The position numbers and the translations under genes were made by a program. Below the pieces are notes generated by a model that was not told where the DNA came from, ran no database searches, and saw only the letters and a list, made by a program, of their open reading frames with translations. From Bacillota bacterium (lineage in GTDB: Bacteria > Bacillota > Clostridia > Christensenellales > Borkfalkiaceae): a DNA stretch of 14,257 bases. The DNA is taken from the NCBI GenBank assembly GCA_003343805.1, contig QAKM01000060.1:1-14257 (forward strand), in the 5' to 3' direction. Shown in pieces: positions 6,718 through 11,873 of the stretch; the first letter of the stretch is position 1, and each line of letters begins with the position of its first letter.

Positions 6718-7643
6718 TCGTAAGTTCGATGGAAGAACTCATCGGGAACACCCCGCTTCTTGCCCTTTCCCGCTATCAAAAGGCGTTTGGCTGCGGGGCA
6801 AACCTGTTTGCAAAGCTCGAGAGCTTCAATCCCGCGGGTTCCGTCAAGGACCGCGCGGCGCTTGCGATCATCGCGGACGCCGAGAAGAAGGGGACGCTTC
6901 GTGCGGGCGGCACCATCATCGAGCCAACTTCGGGCAACACGGGCATCGGGCTCGCCGCCCTCGTCGCCGTCAAGGGGTATCACGCCGTCCTCGTCATGCC
7001 CGATACGATGAGCATGGAGCGCCGCAATATTTTGCGCGCCTATGGGGCGGAGATCGTCTTAACGCCCGGCGAAAAGGGCATGGCGGGCGCCCTCGAACAG
7101 GCGGAAGAGCTTGTAAAGACGCTCCCGAACGCCATCCTCGCGGGGCAGTTTGAAAACCCCGTCAACCCGCGCGCCCATTACGAGACGACGGGCCCCGAGA
7201 TTTGGCGCGATCTCAAGGGCGACATCGCCTGCTTTGTGGCGGGCGTGGGCACGGGCGGCACGCTCACGGGCGTGGGCCGGTATCTGAAGGAGCAGAATGC
7301 GGATATCCGCATCGTCGCGGTGGAACCGTCTTTCTCGCCCGTCCTTTCCGAGGGCCGCGGCGGTGCGCACGGCATCCAGGGCATCGGCGCGGGCTTTGTG
7401 CCCAAGGCGCTCGACACAAGCGTTTATGACGAAGTCATCGCCGTCACCGATGAGGATGCGCTCTTGTATGCCAAACAGTTGGGCATGACGGAGGGGATCC
7501 TGTGCGGCATCTCCTCGGGTGCGGCGTTGTGTGCAGCAGTCGCGCTCTCCCGCCGCGCGGAGTTTGCGGGAAGGAACATCGTTGTCCTTCTCCCCGACGG
7601 CGGCGACCGCTACTATTCCACCCCGCTCTTCCGCTTTGATTGA
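6714..7643 (+). CDS. cysK: Cysteine synthase (O-acetylserine sulfhydrylase)
   Basis: This 309-residue protein has the usual CysK length. The ATG at 6714 overlaps the previous stop (ATGA), with AGGGAG 7-8 nt upstream. It is a pyridoxal-phosphate enzyme making L-cysteine from O-acetyl-L-serine and sulfide in the cytoplasm. Visible motifs are the N-terminal IGNTPLL, the PLP lysine Lys45 in NPAGSVKDRAA, the substrate loop TSGNTGIGLA (72-81), the phosphate-binding GTGGTLTGVG (179-188), GAGFVPKALD and GISSGAAL. CysK is favoured over CysM by these motifs. Co-translation with an SDR-zinc-ribbon protein, with no serine acetyltransferase nearby, is uncommon. No T-box or S-box riboswitch is visible ahead of the operon. 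Confidence 0.96.
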   Translation: MIVSSMEELIGNTPLLALSRYQKAFGCGANLFAKLESFNPAGSVKDRAALAIIADAEKKGTLRAGGTIIEPTSGNTGIGLAALVAVKGYHAVLVMPDTMSMERRNILRAYGAEIVLTPGEKGMAGALEQAEELVKTLPNAILAGQFENPVNPRAHYETTGPEIWRDLKGDIACFVAGVGTGGTLTGVGRYLKEQNADIRIVAVEPSFSPVLSEGRGGAHGIQGIGAGFVPKALDTSVYDEVIAVTDEDALLYAKQLGMTEGILCGISSGAALCAAVALSRRAEFAGRNIVVLLPDGGDRYYSTPLFRFD

Positions 7644-7649
7644 AAGGAC

Positions 7650-7686
7650 CGCCCTTTGCCGACGAGATCGGCGGGGGCGTTCATTT
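7650..7686 (+). terminator. Weak candidate terminator after cysK
   Basis: CGCCC (7650-7654) pairs with GGGCG (7675-7679), and GCCGA (7658-7662) with TCGGC (7668-7672), interrupted by a TTT/GG internal loop. The following TTCATTTTA is only moderately T-rich. Confidence 0.45.
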
Positions 7687-7719
7687 TATGCGCAATTTTG
7701 CGCTTTTTCGGTGCGCGGG

Positions 7720-7748
7720 TTGACAGCGCGGCCGCGGCGTGCTATAAT
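7720..7748 (+). promoter_or_regulatory. Consensus promoter of the uracil salvage operon
   Basis: Perfect TTGACA (7720-7725), 17 bp and perfect TATAAT (7743-7748), also with an extended -10 TGC (7740-7742). Start would be near 7755, leaving a leader of about 88 nt. Such a strong promoter suggests control after initiation. Confidence 0.93.
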
Positions 7749-7759
7749 GAAGTTTAGCG

Positions 7760-7793
7760 GGCTGTTGCTTCTTCTGCGGCGCAGCCTCTTTTT
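7760..7793 (+). terminator. Terminator-like hairpin in the permease leader (possible attenuator)
   Basis: GGCTG (7760-7764) pairs with CAGCC (7782-7786), and TTGC (7765-7768) with GCGG (7776-7779) using two G-T pairs, with a 2-nt bulge and TCTTTTT at 7787-7793. It lies wholly between the transcription start and the gene, so it would act as an attenuator. A second hairpin, TGCGT/ACGCA (7805-7809 with 7814-7818), follows before the ribosome binding site. No PyrR-binding consensus was recognised. Confidence 0.5.
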
Positions 7794-7842
7794 ACGGGAA
7801 AAGATGCGTTTTCACGCAAAAGAAAAAAAGGAGTGAGAAAAC

Positions 7843-9294
7843 ATGAAACTCATCTATGGCGTCAAGGACAGGCCGACCCTCTTCCAGACCATCGTCTTTG
7901 CCCTGCAGCAGCTGCTTGCCATCCTCGCGGCGACCATCGCCGTCCCCATGGTGGTGGGACACGAGATGTCCACCTCGGCGGCGCTCTTCGGCGCGGGCGC
8001 GGGCACGCTCGTCTACCTCTTGTTCACCAAGTTCAAGAGCCCCGTCTTTCTGGGCAGTTCGTTTGCCTTCATCGGCTCGATGACGGCAGCGTTCGCGGGC
8101 GGCGTGAGCATGGCGCTGGGCTATCTGGGCCTTCTCATCGGCGCCGTGTTCGCGGGCCTCGTGTATGTCGTCATTGCGATCGCCGTCAAGTTCGCGGGCG
8201 TCGGCTGGATTGATAAGCTCATGCCTGCCGTCGTCATCGGCCCCACGGTCGCCCTCATCGGTCTCTCGCTCGCAGGCAGCGCCGTCTCGCAGGCGGTCAG
8301 CGCGGCGACGGACGCCAGCGGCAACTATGTGATGGACCTGCACGCAGGGCTTTGCCTCATCTGCGCGCTCGTGACGCTCGGCGTCACCATCGTCTGCTCG
8401 GTGTACGGCAAGAAGATGCTCAAGATGATCCCCTTCATCTGCGGCATTCTTTCGGGGTACCTGCTCGCGACGATCTTCACGCTCATCGGCATGGGCACGA
8501 ACGTCGAAGCGCTTCAGATCATCGATTTCTCCATCTTCAAGGAGATGAAATGGCTGCCCGACTTCACCTTCGTCACCGCCTTCACAGGACCCTTCACCCC
8601 GGCAGAAGGGAGCACGATCGGCGGCTACATCGGCACCATCGCCGTTGCGTACATCCCCGTCGCATTCGTCGTCTTTGCCGAGCACCTCGCCGACCATAAA
8701 AACATCTCCTCCATCATCGAGCACGACCTGCTCCGTGATCCCGGCCTCTCGCGCACGCTGCTCGGCGACGGCGTCGGCTCCATGGTGGGCGCTTTCTTCG
8801 GCGGCTGCCCCAACACGACGTACGGCGAATCCATCGGCTGCGTGGCGATCTCGGGCAATGCCTCCGTCGTCACCATCCTCGCGACGGCGATCCTCGCCAT
8901 CGTCTTCTCCTTCGTGGCGCCCTTCGTCACCTTCCTTTCCTCCATCCCCGCCTGCGTCATGGGCGGCGTGTGCATCGCCCTCTACGGCTTCATCGCCGTC
9001 AGCGGCCTCAAGATGATCCAGAAGGTGGACCTCAACGAGAACGAGAACCTCTTTGTCGTCTCCACCATCCTCATCGCGGGCGTGGGCGGCATGGCGCTCT
9101 CCTTCGGCCAGGTCACCGTCACCGCCATCGCGACGGCGCTCATTTTGGGCATCCTCGTCAATTTGCTCGTCAACATCGGCAAGAAAAAGGGCGAAACCGT
9201 GCAGGCTTCCGAAGCTCCCGTAAACGAAGAGACGGCAGAGGCGCCCGAAACAGCCGAAGCTGCCGAAACGCCCGAACCGAAAAAGGAGGACTGA
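7843..9294 (+). CDS. uraA: Uracil permease, NCS2/UraA family
   Basis: This 483-residue nucleobase:cation symporter starts at the ATG at 7843 after AAAGGAGTGAG. It imports uracil across the cytoplasmic membrane. The N-terminal [31 protein letters not shown] is typical of the family, with Gln replacing the usual His of the QH motif. The substrate-site glutamates are present: Glu280 in [10 protein letters not shown] and Glu329 in [10 protein letters not shown], matching Glu241 and Glu290 of E. coli UraA. Roughly 12-14 membrane segments fill residues 15-445. An extra C-terminal cytoplasmic tail of about 37 residues, rich in Glu, Ala, Pro and Thr with repeated AETPE/AEAPE units, is not part of the transport fold. 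The gene is followed one base later by upp, which traps the imported uracil as UMP. Confidence 0.95.
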   Translation: MKLIYGVKDRPTLFQTIVFALQQLLAILAATIAVPMVVGHEMSTSAALFGAGAGTLVYLLFTKFKSPVFLGSSFAFIGSMTAAFAGGVSMALGYLGLLIGAVFAGLVYVVIAIAVKFAGVGWIDKLMPAVVIGPTVALIGLSLAGSAVSQAVSAATDASGNYVMDLHAGLCLICALVTLGVTIVCSVYGKKMLKMIPFICGILSGYLLATIFTLIGMGTNVEALQIIDFSIFKEMKWLPDFTFVTAFTGPFTPAEGSTIGGYIGTIAVAYIPVAFVVFAEHLADHKNISSIIEHDLLRDPGLSRTLLGDGVGSMVGAFFGGCPNTTYGESIGCVAISGNASVVTILATAILAIVFSFVAPFVTFLSSIPACVMGGVCIALYGFIAVSGLKMIQKVDLNENENLFVVSTILIAGVGGMALSFGQVTVTAIATALILGILVNLLVNIGKKKGETVQASEAPVNEETAEAPETAEAAETPEPKKED

Positions 9295-9295
9295 G

Positions 9296-9931
9296 ATGGC
9301 CTATCCCAACGTCTTTATTTTCGATCATCCCCTCATCAAGCACAAGGTCTCCATCCTGCGCGACAAGAACACCTCCATGAAGGAGTTCCGCGAGCTCGTC
9401 GAAGAGATCACGACCATCATGACGTATGAGAGTATGCGCGATGTGGAGCTCGTCCCCGTCGAGGTGGAAACGCCCCTCGAAAAGACGATGCAGTACCGCG
9501 TTGCGGACGACAGCGTCGCCATCGTGCCCATCCTGCGCGCGGGGCTCGGCATGGTCAACGGCGTGCACCGCGTGTTCCCGACGGCAAAGGTGGGGCACAT
9601 CGGAATGTACCGCAACGAGGAGACGCTTGAGCCGCAGGAATACTACTGCAAGCTCCCCGACGGCATCGCCGATAAGACGGTGTTCCTCATCGATCCCATG
9701 CTGGCGACGGGCGGGTCCGCGTGCGATGCCATCGCGGCGCTCAAGGCGCGCGGGTGCAGAAAGATCAAGTTCATGGCGATCATCGCCGCACCCGAGGGCA
9801 TCGAAAAGCTCTATCACGAGCATCCCGACGTCCCCGTGTATGTTTCGACGCTCGATCGCTGCCTCAACGAGAACGGCTACATCCTGCCCGGCCTCGGCGA
9901 CGCGGGGGACAGGTTGTTTGGAACGAAATAA
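9296..9931 (+). CDS. upp: Uracil phosphoribosyltransferase
   Basis: This 211-residue protein is full length for Upp. The ATG at 9296 lies one base after the permease stop, with AAAGGAGGA at 9281-9290 inside the permease tail. It converts uracil and PRPP to UMP and diphosphate in the cytoplasm. Seen motifs are [17 protein letters not shown] near the N terminus, [12 protein letters not shown], the PRPP loop [10 protein letters not shown] starting at Asp133, and the C-terminal uracil-binding [13 protein letters not shown]. With the permease it forms a complete uracil salvage operon, ending at the terminator at 10210 after a long folded trailer. Confidence 0.98.
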   Translation: MAYPNVFIFDHPLIKHKVSILRDKNTSMKEFRELVEEITTIMTYESMRDVELVPVEVETPLEKTMQYRVADDSVAIVPILRAGLGMVNGVHRVFPTAKVGHIGMYRNEETLEPQEYYCKLPDGIADKTVFLIDPMLATGGSACDAIAALKARGCRKIKFMAIIAAPEGIEKLYHEHPDVPVYVSTLDRCLNENGYILPGLGDAGDRLFGTK

Positions 9932-9937
9932 GGGTTT

Positions 9938-9974
9938 CGCCGCAAATCTTTTGCTTCGCAAAATCTTCGCGGCG
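9938..9974. repeat. Intergenic hairpin repeat, copy 1
   Basis: CGCCGC and GCGGCG close an outer stem; AAATC and TCTTC form the internal loop; TTTTGC pairs with GCAAAA around a TTC loop. It begins 7 nt after the upp stop. Copy 2 lies 215 nt downstream in the same orientation. Confidence 0.75.
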
Positions 9975-10042
9975 AGGGGCGAGCGTTGTGCATCTAAATT
10001 GATTCATCGCCCGCCAACTTGAATGCCCTTATTGAACAGTAA

Positions 10043-10135
10043 GCCCTAAGCATAGGGCAAATTGAGTGAGCCAGCGCAGGGGAACCCTGCTCGGCTCATT
10101 TCATTTGAGAAGCAGCGGAGGGGAACCCCCCTCGC
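10043..10135. repeat. Cluster of three hairpins downstream of upp
   Basis: GCCCTA/TAGGGC (10043-10048 with 10053-10058). TGAGCC/GGCTCA enclosing GCAGGG-GAA-CCCTGC (10067-10098). GAGGGG/CCCCTC (10118-10123 with 10128-10133). The last two share a GGGGAACCC apex. No open frame here looks coding. The rest of 9975-10152 has no other recognisable feature. Confidence 0.6.
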
Positions 10136-10152
10136 GGAAGAGATTTTTATTT

Positions 10153-10189
10153 CGTCGCAAATCTTTCCCTTCGGGAGATCTTCGCGGCG
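10153..10189. repeat. Intergenic hairpin repeat, copy 2
   Basis: It has the same architecture and length as the copy at 9938-9974: CGTCGC/GCGGCG outer stem, identical AAATC and TCTTC internal loop sides, but an inner stem TTTCCC/GGGAGA instead of TTTTGC/GCAAAA. Most inner-stem changes are compensated on the other arm, which argues that the fold is what is kept. Confidence 0.75.
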
Positions 10190-10209
10190 AGGAATTTGTT
10201 CAGACGATC

Positions 10210-10245
10210 AAAACAGGTGGTTTCGGCCGCCTGTTTTGCGTTTTT
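10210..10245 (+). terminator. Terminator of the uracil salvage operon
   Basis: AAAACAGGTGG (10210-10220) pairs with CCGCCTGTTTT (10227-10237), one G-T pair, around TTTCGG; GCGTTTTT follows. It lies after the folded repeats, which would therefore be transcribed as the upp 3' trailer. Confidence 0.85.
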
Positions 10246-10311
10246 CTCGGGCGGCAGAGGACGCACGCCCTCCCCGACAAAAAATCCCTGCTCCCGTCTG
10301 CTCCCGCCCGC

Positions 10312-10341
10312 TTGACAAGCAGAGGTCCTTTGCCGTATAAT
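10312..10341 (+). promoter_or_regulatory. Promoter of the phosphatase gene, leaderless arrangement
   Basis: TTGACA (10312-10317), 18 bp, TATAAT (10336-10341). A start 6-9 nt after the -10 box falls at 10347-10350, and the coding ATG is at 10351, so there is no room for a ribosome binding site. Confidence 0.88.
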
Positions 10342-10350
10342 ACACATGAC

Positions 10351-11145
10351 ATGAAGATCCAAAGGCTGAAACTCAAAGGACTCAACAACACGCGCGATCT
10401 CGGCGGGATGCCCGCGGAGGGAGGACGCGCGATCAAAGCGGGCAAACTCTTCCGCAGCGGACGCCTCTCCCGCCTTCCCGGGCGCACGAAGGCAGCGCTC
10501 GAAGGGCTCGGCATCCGCACCGTCGTCGACCTGCGCACGGACACCGAGCGCTGTGAACATCCCGATACGCTGCTCGAGGGCGCGGAATACGTCGCTCTGC
10601 TCCTTCTCTGCGCGCCCACGGGCGGCATCACGGCAGAGCGTTCCTCCCGCCTCTTCATCAAAGCGGAGAGCCGCCGCATCAAGGAGCAGTTCGGCACGGC
10701 GGATAATTACATGATCCACACCTACCGCGGCATCGCCTTCGACAAGAAGCCGCAGGAGAGCCTGCGCTGCTTTCTGCGCCTCGCGGTGGAAAGAGAGAGC
10801 CTTCTTTGGCACTGCACGGGCGGCAAGGACCGCGCGGGCATCTGCGCGATGTTGCTCGAAGCGCTCCTCGGCGTGAAGGAGGAGGACATCTACACCGACT
10901 ATCTCGCTTCCCGCCGCTTCTGCCGCCGCAAGTTCGTCCTCAACCGCCTCGCCGTCTACATCGCGCCCCTCACGCTCAAGTTCAAGAAGGTGCTCCTGGG
11001 CCTCATGCGCATCAAGCGCGAGTATCTGGAGGGCGTCATCTCCGAAATGAAGGAGCGCTACGGCAGCATCGTCGGCTATTGCCGGCAGGAGCTGGGCATC
11101 ACCGATGCCGACATCGCCATCCTGCGCGAGAAATTCCTCGTCTGA
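10351..11145 (+). CDS. Tyrosine-protein phosphatase (CX5R, DSP-like)
   Basis: This 264-residue protein has the signature P-loop HCTGGKDRAG, with Cys155 as nucleophile and Arg161 binding phosphate. The N-terminal NTRDLGGMPAEGGRAIKAGKLFRSGRLSRL and the following TVVDLRTDTERCEHPD are typical of the bacterial tyrosine/serine phosphatase (Y_phosphatase3) family, whose members act on phosphoproteins or phosphoinositides; the substrate here is unknown. There is no signal peptide, so it is cytoplasmic. The start at 10351 is chosen because it begins the conserved domain; longer in-frame starts lie upstream of the promoter and terminator. A tiny out-of-frame ATGACATGA overlaps the start. The gene is monocistronic, with no Shine-Dalgarno sequence. 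Confidence 0.9.
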   Translation: MKIQRLKLKGLNNTRDLGGMPAEGGRAIKAGKLFRSGRLSRLPGRTKAALEGLGIRTVVDLRTDTERCEHPDTLLEGAEYVALLLLCAPTGGITAERSSRLFIKAESRRIKEQFGTADNYMIHTYRGIAFDKKPQESLRCFLRLAVERESLLWHCTGGKDRAGICAMLLEALLGVKEEDIYTDYLASRRFCRRKFVLNRLAVYIAPLTLKFKKVLLGLMRIKREYLEGVISEMKERYGSIVGYCRQELGITDADIAILREKFLV

Positions 11146-11170
11146 GAACATCGTTTTTGAAAAAAAGAAC

Positions 11171-11213
11171 AAACATCCACCGGCTGAACAGACACGGCGG
11201 ATGTTTTATTTTT
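11171..11213 (+). terminator. Terminator of the phosphatase gene
   Basis: AAACATCC (11171-11178) pairs with GGATGTTT (11199-11206), extended inward by CCG/CGG past one mismatch, then TTATTTTT. It starts 26 nt after the stop. Confidence 0.85.
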
Positions 11214-11257
11214 GGGGGTGATTTGGGGGAAGAAAGGCAAAAAAGGCGTTTAAGAGC

Positions 11258-11297
11258 AAAAAAACAGGGGTTTTTCGTGCGAAAAACCCCTGTTTTT
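11258..11297 (-). terminator. Minus-strand terminator, possibly the ancestral end of the tRNA operon
   Basis: A perfect 17-bp stem (11260-11276 with 11281-11297) around GTGC, with a run of A at 11258-11264 that reads as T7 on the minus strand. It directly abuts the duplicated tRNA 3' end at 11297-11315. A plus-strand role is also possible. Confidence 0.8.
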
Positions 11298-11315
11298 GGT
11301 GACCCGTACGGGAAT
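11297..11315 (-). repeat. Duplicated 3' end of tRNA-Glu (att-like scar)
   Basis: These 19 nt are identical to 11462-11480, the last 19 nt of the tRNA-Glu gene (T-stem 3' side, acceptor 3' strand, discriminator and CCA). Identity stops at the tRNA terminus on one side and at the T loop on the other. This is the usual core used by tyrosine integrases at tRNA genes. The 146 nt between the copies hold only small hairpins, such as CCATTGC/GCAATGG (11368-11374 with 11378-11384), and a terminator. Confidence 0.75.
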
Positions 11316-11422
11316 ACTTCGGGCGAAGGCGCGCCAATGCCTTTTCCTGGCCTTTTGCGCCCTCGTGCCATTGCTTCGCAATGGGGCGAACCGATGGGTT
11401 TGCTCCCGCGTATGGGCATCAA

Positions 11423-11457
11423 AACAAAAATTGAGTAGGCATAAGCCCACTCAATTT
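11423..11457 (-). terminator. Terminator of the tRNA operon
   Basis: AAATTGAGT (11428-11436) pairs with ACTCAATTT (11449-11457), with inner GGC/GCC and an ATAA loop. Read on the minus strand, it follows the tRNA-Glu CCA end by 4 nt and runs into TTTTTGTTTT. Confidence 0.88.
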
Positions 11458-11461
11458 ATTG

Positions 11462-11536
11462 TGGTGACCCGTACGGGAATCGAACCCATGTTACCACCGT
11501 GAAAGGGTGATGTCTTAACCGCTTGACCAACGGGCC
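11462..11536 (-). tRNA. tRNA-Glu (anticodon TTC), CCA encoded
   Basis: The 75-nt minus-strand gene has acceptor GGCCCGT pairing with ACGGGTC (one G-T), discriminator A and CCA. The anticodon arm TCACC-CTTTCAC-GGTGG gives TTC, and the T arm contains GGTTCGATTCC. It is the last of three co-oriented tRNAs. Its final 19 nt are repeated downstream at 11297-11315. Confidence 0.97.
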
Positions 11537-11541
11537 TTTAT

Positions 11542-11568
11542 AAAAAAACGGCAGTTGCCGGTTTTTTT
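11542..11568 (-). terminator. Terminator-like hairpin between tRNA-Met and tRNA-Glu
   Basis: A7, CGGC, a four-base loop, GCCG and T7 form a compact hairpin with one bulged base, symmetric on both strands. It lies entirely in the 33-nt spacer between two tRNAs, so it may reduce read-through to tRNA-Glu or guide processing. No promoter for tRNA-Glu alone was seen in the spacer. Confidence 0.65.
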
Positions 11569-11569
11569 C

Positions 11570-11646
11570 TGGTAGCGATGAGTGGAGTCGAACCGCTGAC
11601 CTATCGGGTATGAACCGATCGCTCTAACCAACTAAGCTACATCGCC
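11570..11646 (-). tRNA. Elongator tRNA-Met (anticodon CAT), CCA encoded
   Basis: The 77-nt gene has acceptor GGCGATG with CATCGCT (G1-T72 wobble), D arm AGCTTAGTTGGTTAGAGC, anticodon loop TTCATAC and T loop TTCGACT. The sequence closely resembles Firmicute elongator tRNA-Met; tRNA-Ile2, which also carries CAT before modification, is less likely from the acceptor and arm sequences. Confidence 0.92.
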
Positions 11647-11651
11647 ATAAA

Positions 11652-11728
11652 TGGTTGCGGGGGCAAGATTCGAACTTGCGGCCTTCGGGTTATGAGCCCG
11701 ACGAGCTACCTGGCTGCTCCACCCCGCG
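11652..11728 (-). tRNA. Initiator tRNA-fMet (anticodon CAT), CCA encoded
   Basis: The 77-nt gene starts CGCGGGG and has an unpaired C1-A72 end, the hallmark of initiator tRNA. The anticodon stem has three G-C pairs (GGG...CCC) flanking CTCATAA. It is first in the operon, about 25 nt from the expected transcription start. Confidence 0.97.
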
Positions 11729-11759
11729 ATGTCCTATCCGTCGAACGAATAGCTTTTAC

Positions 11760-11788
11760 ATTTTAAACGAAGAAGGCGCGTTTGTCAA
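11760..11788 (-). promoter_or_regulatory. Promoter of the tRNA operon (minus strand)
   Basis: On the minus strand, TTGACA (11788-11783), 17 bp, TAAAAT (11765-11760). It diverges from the tilS promoter, with about 50 bp between the two -35 boxes. Confidence 0.88.
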
Positions 11789-11836
11789 CCGTTTTTGGCA
11801 AAATTTCCGAATTATTTTTTATTTTCCCGCCGTCCG

Positions 11837-11865
11837 TTGCTTTTTTGCGGCGTTCATGCTATACT
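11837..11865 (+). promoter_or_regulatory. Promoter of tilS, extended -10, leaderless arrangement
   Basis: TTGCTT (11837-11842), 17 bp, TATACT (11860-11865), with TGC at 11857-11859 giving an extended -10. A start 7-9 nt downstream falls at 11872-11874, and the tilS ATG is at 11874. Confidence 0.75.
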
Positions 11866-11873
11866 GTTTCTAT

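Noticed and set aside
7749..7842. Purine riboswitch or PyrR-binding site ahead of the uracil permease
   Set aside because: Neither the purine-riboswitch core strings nor a PyrR consensus could be found; only hairpins are supported.
10066..10350. Longer N terminus for the phosphatase
   Set aside because: It would read through the folded repeats, the uracil-operon terminator and the promoter at 10312-10341; the family's conserved start begins at 10351.
11296..11502. Plus-strand open frame across the tRNA-Glu gene, ending with VTRTGIEPMLPP
   Set aside because: It is the antisense of the tRNA-Glu gene and its duplicated 3' end; this peptide is a common artefact of tRNA genes. No ribosome binding site.
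11655..11873. Longer N terminus for tilS
   Set aside because: The upstream frame passes through the antisense of tRNA-fMet and the promoter region; the TilS fold begins at 11874.
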